Positions 8,080-16,003 of a stretch of DNA of 40,448 nt are shown here, piece by piece. The notes under the pieces are model-generated. The model did not search any database. It was given only the letters and a program-made list of their open reading frames with translations, and had not been told where the DNA came from. The position numbers and the translations under genes were made by a program. The DNA comes from an uncultured Oscillospiraceae bacterium (lineage in GTDB: Bacteria > Bacillota > Clostridia > Oscillospirales > Oscillospiraceae), in the NCBI GenBank assembly GCA_947626345.1, contig CANQSF010000022.1, forward strand, positions 1 through 40,448. The letters run 5' to 3'. Position 1 is the stretch's first letter. Every line of letters starts with the position of its first letter.

Positions 8080-8855
8080 AATACGATCACATTGGCCTGG
8101 GAGCCGCGGGCCGAGCCCATGGCACGCTGGGACCAGAACCGGTCCGGATGGCACATGGTGCACACCCCCAGCTCGTCGATGTTTTCCTCCGCCAGACCCA
8201 GCTGGACCAGCCGGCGGCATATTGCCCCGGGCAGGTCGGTCCTGAACTTGTCCGGCTCCGTGGGGTCCGGCCCGTAAAGGTCCGCGCCCTGTCCGCCCAG
8301 CAGCCGCTCCATGGCGGCGGGGAGCTCCCACCGGGTCTGGTAGCAGCACCTGTGGATACACGGCCCGACGGCCGCCCGGATATTCCCGGGCCGGGCCCCC
8401 AGGGAGACCATGGCGTCCACGGCGTTTTTCTCGATGTCGGCAAAGGCGCTGCGCCAGCCGCAGTGGACCGCGGCGATCACGCCGGCGTCCGGGTCCTGCA
8501 TCAGCAGCGGCGCGCAGTCGGCGGTGAACACCACCAGGGGCAGATCGGGCTCGTCGGTGACGTACCCGTCCGCCTGATCCCAGGCCGCCGTCTCGGCGAT
8601 GGAGTGCTCGTCGCCGTGGCGGGCGATGCGCACCGTGGTGCCGTGGCTCTGCCGGCCGTGGACGATCCGGGCGGTGTCCACGCCCACCGCCACGCCGAAA
8701 CGCCGCCAGTTCTCCTGCACGTTCTCTATGGGATCGATCCCGTAGGTGCCCAGATTCAGGCTGTCGTATACGCCCTGGCTCACGCCCCCCAGCCGGGTGG
8801 AGAACCCGTGCCGGCAGGTGAGAAGTTTTGATCTTATGACTTGCACTTCTTCCAC
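8076..8855 (-). CDS. pgeF: YlmD/YfiH-family polyphenol oxidase / peptidoglycan editing factor PgeF
   Basis: This 259-residue protein belongs to the copper/zinc-binding laccase-domain family. Members act on purine nucleosides and, in E. coli, edit misincorporated amino acids from peptidoglycan precursors. It shows the metal-site motifs GRQSHGTTV, FTADCAPLL, AAVHCGWRS (usually HAGWRG) and GPCIHRCCYQ. The best in-frame start is a GTG at 8853-8855, with only weak ribosome-binding sequence. It overlaps the following lipoprotein gene by 4 nt. Which substrate applies here is not visible from sequence. Confidence 0.85.
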   Translation of the reverse strand: MEEVQVIRSKLLTCRHGFSTRLGGVSQGVYDSLNLGTYGIDPIENVQENWRRFGVAVGVDTARIVHGRQSHGTTVRIARHGDEHSIAETAAWDQADGYVTDEPDLPLVVFTADCAPLLMQDPDAGVIAAVHCGWRSAFADIEKNAVDAMVSLGARPGNIRAAVGPCIHRCCYQTRWELPAAMERLLGGQGADLYGPDPTEPDKFRTDLPGAICRRLVQLGLAEENIDELGVCTMCHPDRFWSQRAMGSARGSQANVIVL

Positions 8856-8918
8856 TTATCCACAAACAGCCTCGCAGAGTTTGCGCCCGCAGGCGCAAAT
8901 AATGATGCCACCTTATTG

Positions 8919-9037
8919 GCCCCCTTGTGCAAAGGGGGCTGTCACGCGTCAGCGTGACTGAGGGATTGTTCACCGGGGTTCAACAACCCCTCCGAGCGCC
9001 GCAGCGCGGCGCCCACCTCCCCTTGCACAGGGGAGGC
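8919..9037. repeat. Paired palindromic intergenic repeat (REP/MITE-like)
   Basis: Two related units face each other. Unit one (8919-8970) is a hairpin with GCCCCC and GGGGGC arms around TTGTGCAAA. It continues into a second hairpin GTCACGC-GTCA-GCGTGAC and then TGAGGGATTGTT. Unit two (8983-9037), read on the minus strand, has the same order: a GCCTCCCC/GGGGAGG hairpin around TGTGCAA, a GGGCGCCGC-type hairpin, then GGAGGGGTTGTTG. The arrangement is like a bacterial interspersed mosaic element or the terminal part of a miniature transposable element. It lies between secA and pgeF. Confidence 0.7.
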
Positions 9038-9071
9038 TTATCAGCCCCTGGTGCCGCGGGCCGCATCCCTC

Positions 9072-11852
9072 TCATTCGTTGCGGCCACAGCATTCCTTGT
9101 ACTTCAGCGGCCGGCTGCCATCGGCCTTCCACTTGCCGCAGGGGCAGGGATCGTTCCGGCCGGGCTTTTTCACCTTCCGGATGGGGATGCGCTTGGCGGA
9201 GCTGTCGCCGCCCACGTTGTTCACGTTGGCCTTGGCGGCTGCCTTGCGCTCGATGGTCTGCTCCTTGCGGACGCGGACGGTGAAGATGCGCCGGACCACC
9301 TCGCTCTTGATGCCCTCGATCATGGCCTCGAACATCTCGAAGCCCTCCTGCTTATAGGCGTCCACGGGCTTGACGTTGCCGTAGGCCCGCAGGCCGATGC
9401 CCTGGCGCAGATCGTCCATGGCGTCGATGTGCTCCATCCAGTACTCGTCCACCACCCGGAGCATGACCACCCGCTCCAGCTCCCGCATCAGGGGCGTGCC
9501 GTCGGGCATCAGGCCGAACTCCTCCTCCCGGCGGGCATAGACCTGCTCGGCGATGCCCCGGAGCTTTTCGCTCAGCTCCTCCGCCGTCAGGCTCTCCAGC
9601 CCGCCGGCGGGGACGGCGATCTGCCCCTTCGTGAGGAAGGTGTGGTAAAACGGCTCCAGCGCCTCCTCCAGCTGCTCCGGCGTCTCCGGATGGCCGGTGT
9701 GGCCCAGAGCGCTGGTCACGTCGGAGCGGATCACGTCGGTGATCATATTGCCCACGTAGCTGCGCAGATCCTCCCCGTCCAGCACCTTCCGGCGCTGCTC
9801 GTAGATGATGTTGCGCTGCACGTTCATCACGTCGTCGTATTCCAGGGTGTTCTTTCGGGCCTGGAAGTTGCGGCTCTCCACGGTCTTCTGGGCCTGCTCG
9901 ATGGCGCCGGAGAGCATCTTGTTGTCGATGGGGGTGTCCTCGTCCAGACCCAGGGTCTCCATCATGCCCATGATCCGCTGGGAGCCGAACAGCCGCATCA
10001 CATCGTCGGTCATGGCGATGAAGAACCGGCTCTGGCCCGGGTCGCCCTGGCGGCCGGACCGGCCCCGGAGCTGGTTGTCGATGCGCCGGGCGTCGTGGCG
10101 CTCGGTGCCCAGGATGAACAGCCCTCCCGCGGCCCGCACCTGCTCCGCCTCGGCGGAGGTGATCTTTTTGTGCTCGGCCTGGCGCTCGGCGAAGAGCTTC
10201 CGGGCCTCCAGGATGGTCTCGTCCTCGGTCTCGGCGTAGCCGGTGGCCTCGGCGATCACGTCCTCCTCATACCCGGCCTTTTTCAGATCCTCCCTGGCCA
10301 GATACTCCGCGTTGCCGCCCAGCATGATGTCAGTGCCGCGGCCGGCCATGTTGGTGGCGATGGTGACCGCGCCCAGCTTGCCGGCCTGGGCCACGATCTC
10401 CGCTTCCTTCTCATGGTGCTTGGCGTTGAGCACGCTGTGGGGCACGCCCTGGGCCTTCAGCAGCTTGGACAGATACTCGCTCTTCTCGATGCTCACCGTG
10501 CCCACCAGCACCGGCTGGCCCTTTTCGTGGCACTCGATGATCTGGCGGATGATGGCCCGGTTCTTCCCCGCCTCGTTTTTATACACCACGTCCGGGCTGT
10601 CGATGCGGATGACGGGCTTGTTGGTGGGCACCTCGATGATGTCCAGATTGTAGATGGACTGGAACTCCTCCTCCTCGGTGAGGGCCGTGCCGGTCATGCC
10701 GGACAGCTTGCCGTACAGGCGGAAGTAGTTCTGGAAGGTGATGGTGGCCAGGGTCTTGTTCTCCCGCTGGACCTCCACGTTCTCCTTGGCCTCGATGGCC
10801 TGGTGCAGGCCCTCGGAGTACCGGCGGCCCAGCATGAGCCGGCCGGTGAACTCGTCCACGATGATGACCTCGTTGTCCTTCACCACGTAGTCGATGTCCC
10901 GCTTCATCACGCCGTGGGCCTTGATGGCCTGGTTGATGTGGTGGCTGAGGGTGGTGTTCTCCAGGTCGGACAGGTTCTCCACGCCGAAGTACTGCTCCGC
11001 CTTGGCGATGCCGCTGGCGGTGAGGGTGGCGGTGCGGGCCTTCTCGTCCACCAGATAATCGGCCTCGGCGTCCGCCTCCTCGATCTCCTCCTTCTCCTCC
11101 ACGGACACCACCACGCCCCGGCGCAGCCGCCGGACGAAATCGTCCACTTGGCGGTACAGGTCGGTGCTCTCGTCCCCCTGGCCGGAGATGATCAGAGGGG
11201 TGCGGGCCTCGTCGATGAGGATGGAGTCCACCTCGTCCACAATGGCGAAGTGGTGGCCCCGCTGGACCATGTCCCGCTTATACAGGGCCATGTTGTCCCG
11301 CAGGTAGTCGAAGCCCAGCTCGTTGTTGGTGCCGTAGGTGATGTCGGCGTTATAGGCCTTCTGCCGCTCGGCCCGGGTCAGGCCGTGGACGATCAGGCCC
11401 ACCTCCAGGCCCAAAAACCGGTGGACCTTGCCCATCCACTCCGAGTCGCGCCGGGCCAGATAATCGTTCACCGTGACCACGTGCACGCCCTTGCCCTCCA
11501 GGGCGTTCAGATAGCTGGGCAGCACCGCCACCAGGGTCTTGCCCTCGCCGGTCTTCATCTCGGCGATGCGCCCCTGGTGCAGCACGATGCCGCCGATGAG
11601 CTGCACCCGGAACGGCCGCATGCCCAGCACCCGGTCCGCCGCCTCCCGCACGGTGGCGAAGGCCTCGGGCAGGATGTCGTCGGTGGTCTCCCCCGCCGCC
11701 AGGCGGGCCTTGAACTCGTCGGTCTTGGCCCGGAGCTCGTCGTCGGTGAGAGCTTTGTACTGCCCCTCCAGGGCCTCTATCTTATCCGCCAGGGGCTGGA
11801 GCTTCTTGACCTCCCGGCTGGAATGGCTGCCGAAAATCTTATCCAGGATCAT
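9072..11852 (-). CDS. secA: Protein translocase ATPase SecA
   Basis: SecA drives preproteins through SecYEG by ATP hydrolysis at the membrane. The 926-residue product has Walker A (MKTGEGKT), the DEAD-like [15 protein letters not shown] motif, the AGRGTDI helicase segment and the [10 protein letters not shown] motif. At the C-terminus is the zinc-binding SEC-C motif (CPCG...ECC). Its length is normal for a housekeeping SecA1. The ATG at 11850-11852 has AAAGG 8 nt upstream. It has its own promoter and lies just after the der-plsY terminator. Confidence 0.98.
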   Translation of the reverse strand: MILDKIFGSHSSREVKKLQPLADKIEALEGQYKALTDDELRAKTDEFKARLAAGETTDDILPEAFATVREAADRVLGMRPFRVQLIGGIVLHQGRIAEMKTGEGKTLVAVLPSYLNALEGKGVHVVTVNDYLARRDSEWMGKVHRFLGLEVGLIVHGLTRAERQKAYNADITYGTNNELGFDYLRDNMALYKRDMVQRGHHFAIVDEVDSILIDEARTPLIISGQGDESTDLYRQVDDFVRRLRRGVVVSVEEKEEIEEADAEADYLVDEKARTATLTASGIAKAEQYFGVENLSDLENTTLSHHINQAIKAHGVMKRDIDYVVKDNEVIIVDEFTGRLMLGRRYSEGLHQAIEAKENVEVQRENKTLATITFQNYFRLYGKLSGMTGTALTEEEEFQSIYNLDIIEVPTNKPVIRIDSPDVVYKNEAGKNRAIIRQIIECHEKGQPVLVGTVSIEKSEYLSKLLKAQGVPHSVLNAKHHEKEAEIVAQAGKLGAVTIATNMAGRGTDIMLGGNAEYLAREDLKKAGYEEDVIAEATGYAETEDETILEARKLFAERQAEHKKITSAEAEQVRAAGGLFILGTERHDARRIDNQLRGRSGRQGDPGQSRFFIAMTDDVMRLFGSQRIMGMMETLGLDEDTPIDNKMLSGAIEQAQKTVESRNFQARKNTLEYDDVMNVQRNIIYEQRRKVLDGEDLRSYVGNMITDVIRSDVTSALGHTGHPETPEQLEEALEPFYHTFLTKGQIAVPAGGLESLTAEELSEKLRGIAEQVYARREEEFGLMPDGTPLMRELERVVMLRVVDEYWMEHIDAMDDLRQGIGLRAYGNVKPVDAYKQEGFEMFEAMIEGIKSEVVRRIFTVRVRKEQTIERKAAAKANVNNVGGDSSAKRIPIRKVKKPGRNDPCPCGKWKADGSRPLKYKECCGRNE

Positions 11853-11910
11853 TTGCTGTGCCTTTCTCCAAGCGCCCTCCCATGGGCGCGACCATACTTT
11901 TTAACAGTTT

Positions 11911-11939
11911 ATTATAACATGGATCATTCCGGATGAAAA
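11911..11939 (-). promoter_or_regulatory. secA promoter
   Basis: On the minus strand, TTTTCA (11934-11939) and a perfect TATAAT (11911-11916) are 17 bp apart, about 60 nt upstream of the secA start codon. Confidence 0.6.
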
Positions 11940-11943
11940 GGGG

Positions 11944-11971
11944 AAAAAACGCCCCGGCTTTCGCCGGGGCG
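11944..11971 (-). terminator. Terminator of the der-plsY operon
   Basis: On the minus strand there is a perfect 9-bp stem CGCCCCGGC/GCCGGGGCG with a GAAA tetraloop (11950-11971). Six T residues follow (11944-11949). It lies 13 nt after the plsY stop codon. Confidence 0.9.
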
Positions 11972-11984
11972 CGCTCCGTTTTCC

Positions 11985-12656
11985 TCAGAACCGGTCGCCG
12001 CGGCCGCGGCGGTCGGCGGGGCCTCTGCTGCCCCAATTCACCCGGGGCTCCTTTTTGTTCAGGATCTTGACGATATTCCCACGGTGGCGCCAGATGACGG
12101 CCAGGGCCATCAGCAGCACCAGCGTGCCGGCGATGCCCTTCAGCTCCTCCTTGGGCACGCACAGCCACGCGGCCACGGCGCCCAGCACAGGGGCCGCCAT
12201 CCCCGCCAGGGAGACGTACTGGGAGAAGGCCACCACGATGACGAACGCGGCCGTGGCCACCAGGCCCACACGCCAGTCCGCCAGCCACATGGCGGTCATG
12301 CAGGCCACCACGCCCTTGTTGCCCCGGAACTGGTGATGGATGGGATAGACGTTGCCCAGCGTCATGCAAAAGCCGGCGAAGAGCTTGCCCACGGTCACAT
12401 AGTTGTCCCCCACGGGCAGCATCAGCAGCCCGCCGGCCAGCACGGCGATGGCGCCCTTCAGCACGTCCACCGCGATGCAGGCATAGCCCCAGTTGCCGCC
12501 GTTGACCTTCACGAAGTTGGCGTAGGTGGCTCTGTGGTTGCCCTGCTTCGTCAGGTCCTTGTGAAAGACGAAGCGGCTCAGGAGCACCGCGCTGTTGAGC
12601 GCGCCCAGGGCATAGCCGATCACGGCGATGAGGATGAGCAGCAGCGTTACTTTCAT
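11985..12656 (-). CDS. plsY: PlsY-family glycerol-3-phosphate acyltransferase (divergent)
   Basis: PlsY transfers acyl groups from acyl-phosphate to glycerol-3-phosphate in the membrane, the first step of phospholipid synthesis. The 223-residue product has about five hydrophobic segments with NSAVLLSR near residue 21 and the family motif region YPIHHQFRGNKGVVACMT (normally KFKGGKGVAT). The second family motif, usually GSGNxGATN, is replaced by QGNHRATYANF, so active-site residues are altered. The last ~25 residues are Arg/Gly-rich. The start overlaps the der stop as ATGA. Its position next to der supports co-expression; PlsY activity itself is less certain. Confidence 0.8.
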   Translation of the reverse strand: MKVTLLLILIAVIGYALGALNSAVLLSRFVFHKDLTKQGNHRATYANFVKVNGGNWGYACIAVDVLKGAIAVLAGGLLMLPVGDNYVTVGKLFAGFCMTLGNVYPIHHQFRGNKGVVACMTAMWLADWRVGLVATAAFVIVVAFSQYVSLAGMAAPVLGAVAAWLCVPKEELKGIAGTLVLLMALAVIWRHRGNIVKILNKKEPRVNWGSRGPADRRGRGDRF

Positions 12657-13978
12657 TCGTTTTCTCCTTTCTGACGGATCGTCAGCCTGATGGGGGTCCC
12701 CTCCAGTCCGAAGGTCGCCCGGATGCGGTTTTCAATATATCTCTGGTAGGAGAAGTGAAACAGCTCCCGACTGTTGCAGAAGATCACGAACTGCGGCGGC
12801 TTCACGCCGGTCTGGGTCATATAGTACACCTTCAGCCGCCGGCCCTTGTCGGTGGGCGGCTGCTGCCGGGCCTGGGCATCGGCCAGAAGGTCGTTGAGCT
12901 TTCCCGTGGAGATGCGCAGGCACGCCTGCTCGTTGGCAGCGTTTATCATATCAAATATACGCCCAGTTCGCTGTCCCGTCAAGCAGGAGATGAACACCAC
13001 CGGCGCATAATCCATGAAGCTGAGGGCCTGCTTCACCTGCCGGCGCATCTCGGCCATGGTGTTGGTGTCCTTCTCCACCAGGTCCCACTTGTTCACCACG
13101 ATGATGCTGGCCTTGCCCGCCTCGTGGGCCAGCCCTGCGATCTTGGTGTCCTGCTCGGTGACGCCCTCCCGGGCGTCGATCATGATGAGGCACACGTCGC
13201 TGCGCTCCACGGCCAGCTGGGCCCGCATGACGGAGAACCGCTCCACCCGGTCGTTGACGCGGCTCTTGCGGCGGATGCCGGCGGTGTCGATGAAGAGATA
13301 GCTGCCGGAGCCGTTGTCCACGGGGGTGTCCACCGCGTCCCGGGTGGTGCCGGGCATGTCCGCCACGATCACCCGCTTCTCGCCCAGGATGGCGTTGATG
13401 AGGCTGCTCTTGCCCACGTTGGGCTTGCCGATCACCGCCACGCGGATGCGGCCGTCGTCCGTCTGTTCCTCCTCTGCGGGAGGGAAGTGGGCCACGCAGG
13501 CGTCTAATAGGTCCCCGGTGCCGTGGCCGTGGACGGCGGACACGGCGATGGGCTCGCCCAGTCCCAGGTTATAAAACTCATAGATGCCCGCGTCGTCCGG
13601 GCCGATGGCGTCCATTTTGTTCACCGCCAGCACCACGGGCTTGCCGCTGCGCTGGAGCATGCCGGCCACATCCTGGTCGGCGGCGGTGATGCCGGTGCCG
13701 ATCTCCGTGACCATCACGATCACGTCCGCGCTGTCGATGGCCATCATGGCCTGCTCCCGCATGAACAGCAGGATCTCGTTGGCAGTGTTGGGCTCGATGC
13801 CGCCGGTGTCCACGATGTCGAACGTCCGGCCCGCCCACTCGCAGGGAGCGTAGAGCCTGTCCCGGGTGACGCCGGGGGTGTCCTCCACGATGGACAGACG
13901 CCGGCCCGCCAGCCGGTTGAACAGCATGCTCTTGCCCACGTTGGGCCGGCCCACGATGGCCACGAGAGGTCTCGCCAT
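12653..13978 (-). CDS. der: Ribosome biogenesis GTPase Der (EngA)
   Basis: Der is a double-GTPase required for 50S maturation. The 441-residue product has two G domains: GRPNVGKS at residues ~10-17 with DTGG and NKMD, and GKPNVGKSS at ~182 with DTAG and NKWD. A C-terminal KH-like domain follows (residues ~350-441, KVYYMTQTGVKPPQFVIFCN). The ATG at 13976-13978 has AAGGAGG about 9 nt upstream. It is co-transcribed with plsY. Confidence 0.97.
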   Translation of the reverse strand: MARPLVAIVGRPNVGKSMLFNRLAGRRLSIVEDTPGVTRDRLYAPCEWAGRTFDIVDTGGIEPNTANEILLFMREQAMMAIDSADVIVMVTEIGTGITAADQDVAGMLQRSGKPVVLAVNKMDAIGPDDAGIYEFYNLGLGEPIAVSAVHGHGTGDLLDACVAHFPPAEEEQTDDGRIRVAVIGKPNVGKSSLINAILGEKRVIVADMPGTTRDAVDTPVDNGSGSYLFIDTAGIRRKSRVNDRVERFSVMRAQLAVERSDVCLIMIDAREGVTEQDTKIAGLAHEAGKASIIVVNKWDLVEKDTNTMAEMRRQVKQALSFMDYAPVVFISCLTGQRTGRIFDMINAANEQACLRISTGKLNDLLADAQARQQPPTDKGRRLKVYYMTQTGVKPPQFVIFCNSRELFHFSYQRYIENRIRATFGLEGTPIRLTIRQKGENE

Positions 13979-14001
13979 GGCTCTATGCCTCCTTTTCTGT
14001 T

Positions 14002-14037
14002 AGTATAGCACAGTGGGGACGGCCAGCATGCCGTCCC
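14002..14037 (-). promoter_or_regulatory. der promoter (extended -10) with overlapping palindrome
   Basis: On the minus strand, TGC-TATACT (-10 at 14002-14007) forms an extended -10 box about 25 nt upstream of der. No good -35 is present. Instead the -35 region is inside a perfect 8-bp inverted repeat, GGGACGGC-6nt-GCCGTCCC (14016-14037). The palindrome lacks a U-tract, so it could be an operator rather than a terminator (inference). Confidence 0.5.
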
Positions 14038-14054
14038 AGATGGATGTATACAGC

Positions 14055-14079
14055 AAAAAAGGGAGGCGCAACGCCTCCC
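14055..14079 (-). terminator. Terminator after rpmF
   Basis: On the minus strand there is an 8-bp stem GGGAGGCG/CGCCTCCC (14061-14079) followed by TTTTTT (14055-14060). It lies 14 nt after the rpmF stop codon. Confidence 0.9.
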
Positions 14080-14093
14080 TTATTGCAGAAAGC

Positions 14094-14282
14094 TCACTTT
14101 TCCTCGCCCACAGTGATCACGGTGCGCCCATCGTACTGGCCGCAGGCCGGGCAGGCGCGGTGAGGCATATGGTACTCGCCGCAGTTGGGGCAGGCGACCA
14201 GCTTGGGCAGGCGCAGCTTCCAGACGCTGGAACGGCGCATGCTCTTTCTGGCATGGGACTGTTTTCTTTTAGGGACCGCCAT
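14094..14282 (-). CDS. rpmF: 50S ribosomal protein L32, zinc-binding form
   Basis: The 62-residue product starts MAVPKRKQSHARKSMRRS and carries a zinc ribbon with CPNC and CPAC pairs, so this is the zinc-containing (C+) version of L32. It lies 3 nt after yceD with AGGAGG upstream. The yceD-rpmF pair is conserved in many bacteria and is driven here by a fully consensus promoter. Confidence 0.97.
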   Translation of the reverse strand: MAVPKRKQSHARKSMRRSSVWKLRLPKLVACPNCGEYHMPHRACPACGQYDGRTVITVGEEK

Positions 14283-14285
14283 TGT

Positions 14286-14792
14286 TCACACCTCCTGTAT
14301 ATCATCCAAAAGCTGCCCGAGGGCCGCCATTCTCGGATCGATTTCTTTCCCGCAGCTGCATGGTCCGTCGTTCAGATCCTTCCCGCAGACGGGGCACAGC
14401 CCCTTGCAGTCCTCCCGGCACAGAAACCGCTGGTCAGTGCCCAGGATGAAGCAGGTCTCCAGCACATCGGACACATCCGCCTCGTCCCCCGTCAGGGGGA
14501 AGACGTCCTCGCTGTCCGCGTCCTGGGCGTCGGCCTGGAGCGTGGCGGCATAGCGGGGCGCGAGACGAAGATGCACCGGCTTTCCGCACCGGCCACAGCG
14601 GACGGTCATGTCCGCCGTCACGTCGGCGGTCAGTTCCAGCACGCCGGCGGTGTTGCTCACCTGGCCCTGGGCCGTCACCGGCCCGTTGAAGGACACCAGC
14701 GAGGGGAACGCCAGCCTTTCCCAGTCCAGTTCGCACCGGAAGGGGAGACTCCGCCCCGGCATCTCGATGATTTCGTGCAGATCTAAGAGCAT
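14286..14792 (-). CDS. yceD: YceD/DUF177-family protein
   Basis: The family is small, acidic and nearly always paired with rpmF; in plants and bacteria it has been linked to 23S rRNA accumulation. The 168-residue product begins MLLDLHEIIEMPG and ends with a Cys-rich segment (FLCREDCKGLCPVCGKDLN, then CSCGKEIDPR), the typical DUF177 signature. The ATG at 14790-14792 has GAGG 8 nt upstream. A longer open frame reaches upstream, but it would start before the promoter's transcription start site, so the shorter form is right. Confidence 0.9.
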   Translation of the reverse strand: MLLDLHEIIEMPGRSLPFRCELDWERLAFPSLVSFNGPVTAQGQVSNTAGVLELTADVTADMTVRCGRCGKPVHLRLAPRYAATLQADAQDADSEDVFPLTGDEADVSDVLETCFILGTDQRFLCREDCKGLCPVCGKDLNDGPCSCGKEIDPRMAALGQLLDDIQEV

Positions 14793-14820
14793 CGGACAAA
14801 CCTCATACAGTCGCCAAAGT

Positions 14821-14849
14821 ATTATAAATAAAAAAAGGACCGTTGTCAA
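14821..14849 (-). promoter_or_regulatory. Consensus promoter of yceD-rpmF
   Basis: On the minus strand, a perfect TTGACA (14844-14849) and a perfect TATAAT (14821-14826) are separated by 17 bp. The inferred transcription start is about 22 nt upstream of the yceD ATG. The -35 hexamer is shared with the divergent promoter on the other strand. Confidence 0.88.
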
Positions 14850-14871
14850 TCTCTTTTTTTCGTGCTAAACT
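14843..14871 (+). promoter_or_regulatory. Promoter of the RluA-family gene
   Basis: On the plus strand, TTGTCA (14843-14848) and TAAACT (14866-14871) are separated by 17 bp. The -35 overlaps the -35 of the divergent yceD promoter by five bases. The expected start site, 7 nt after the -10, is 14878, exactly the A of an ATG. Confidence 0.7.
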
Positions 14872-14877
14872 ATGCCC

Positions 14878-15846
14878 ATGAGAGAGTTCACCGTCACAAA
14901 AAACGACGCCGGCCAGCGGCTGGACCGGTTCGCGGCCAAGGTGGCCCCGGCCGTCCCCTCCTCCCTGCTGCAAAAGCACTTCCGCCGCAAGGACATCAAG
15001 CTCAACGGCCACTGGGCCCGGCCCGATGCGCGCCTGGCGGAGGGGGACAGCGTGCGCCTGTATATCCCGGAGGAGTTCTTCGCCGCCCGGACGGCGGGGC
15101 CCGGCTGGCTGGACAGCCTGCGCCCAAGTCTCGACGTTGTCTACGAGGACGGGAACGTGCTGCTGGTGAACAAGCGCCCCGGCGTGCTGTGCCACGAGGC
15201 CCAGGGCTGGTCGGCGGACACCCTCATCGCCCGCATCCAGGCCCACGTCTACCAGGCCGGCGGCTGGGACCCGGCGGCGGAGAACAGCTTCGCCCCCGCC
15301 CTGTGCAACCGGATCGACCGGGGCACCGGCGGCATCGTCATCGCGGCGAAGAACGCCGCCGCCCTGCGGGTTCTGGACGAGAAGATCCGCGCCCGGGAGG
15401 TGACCAAGGAATACCTGTGCGTGTGCGTGGGCGCGCCGGACCCGCCCGCCGGCCGGCTGGAGGGGTGGCTTTTCAAGGATGCGGCCAAGAACCAGGTATA
15501 CGTCAAGCCACGGCAGGAGCCGGGGACCAGCTTCGCCGCCACCGATTACCGGGTCCTGGCCGGCCGGGAGGGCCTGTCCCTGGTCACGTGCCGGCTGCAC
15601 ACCGGCCGCACCCACCAGATCCGGGTCCAGATGGCCCACGCCGGCTGGCCCCTGCTGGGCGACGGCAAATACGGCCGGGAGCGGATCAACCGCCGCTATG
15701 GCGAGAGCCGGCAGCTGCTCTGGAGCTGGCGGGTGTCCTTCGACTTCACCTCTCCCGCCGGGCCGCTGGACTATCTGGCCGGCCGGAGCTTCGATGTGAA
15801 GGACGTGCCCTTCGCGGCAAAATACTTCCCCGGCACGGCGTTCTGA
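14878..15846 (+). CDS. RluA-family 23S rRNA pseudouridine synthase
   Basis: Members isomerise uridine to pseudouridine in 23S rRNA or tRNA. The 322-residue product (from M14878) has an N-terminal S4-like domain (residues ~1-65; LLQKHFRRKDIKLNG). A catalytic domain follows with RIDRGTGGIVIAAKN, where the Asp of the usual HRLDRxTSG motif is kept, and RLHTGRTHQIRVQMAHAG. An alternative ATG at 14872 lies directly against the -10 box and would not be transcribed from that promoter. No ribosome-binding site precedes either ATG, so the mRNA is probably leaderless. A terminator follows. Which Rlu subtype this is cannot be told. Confidence 0.92.
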   Translation: MREFTVTKNDAGQRLDRFAAKVAPAVPSSLLQKHFRRKDIKLNGHWARPDARLAEGDSVRLYIPEEFFAARTAGPGWLDSLRPSLDVVYEDGNVLLVNKRPGVLCHEAQGWSADTLIARIQAHVYQAGGWDPAAENSFAPALCNRIDRGTGGIVIAAKNAAALRVLDEKIRAREVTKEYLCVCVGAPDPPAGRLEGWLFKDAAKNQVYVKPRQEPGTSFAATDYRVLAGREGLSLVTCRLHTGRTHQIRVQMAHAGWPLLGDGKYGRERINRRYGESRQLLWSWRVSFDFTSPAGPLDYLAGRSFDVKDVPFAAKYFPGTAF

Positions 15847-15871
15847 CAGGCACCATCCATTTTCATACGTC

Positions 15872-15902
15872 CTCCCCCGGCCCGGCCGGGGGAGCTTTTT
15901 CT
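15872..15902 (+). terminator. Terminator after the RluA-family gene
   Basis: A perfect 10-bp stem CTCCCCCGGC/GCCGGGGGAG with a 3-nt loop (15872-15894) is followed by CTTTTTC. It lies 25 nt after the stop codon. Confidence 0.9.
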
Positions 15903-15916
15903 TGGGAAAAATATCC

Positions 15917-15945
15917 TTGCGTCCGTCCCCGGGGTCGTCTATAAT
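15917..15945 (+). promoter_or_regulatory. Promoter of the wall-repeat protein gene
   Basis: TTGCGT (15917-15922) and a perfect TATAAT (15940-15945) are 17 bp apart, followed by a ~50-nt leader and an AAAGGA ribosome-binding site before the ATG at 16004. Confidence 0.75.
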
Positions 15946-16003
15946 GGTCCTGTTATCCCATTTGCGCTCCTCATTTTATATGATAGAGAAAGGATGAAAC
16001 CCC

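Noticed and set aside
8880..8899. Terminator at TTTGCGCC/GGCGCAAA
   Set aside because: The hairpin is perfect but is not followed by a T-run on either strand.
6478..8973. An 831-codon open frame spanning the lipoprotein and upstream sequence
   Set aside because: Its first ~300 codons are the pgeF region read in another frame with Arg/Gly-rich nonsense; the lipoprotein has a clear signal peptide and lipobox starting at 8079.
9051..11936. 961-codon plus-strand open frame opposite secA
   Set aside because: It is a His/Leu/Gly-rich antisense shadow of secA with no recognisable domain or ribosome-binding site.
12653..12660. Frameshift or gene fusion between der and plsY
   Set aside because: The genes are in different frames joined by a normal ATGA stop-start overlap.
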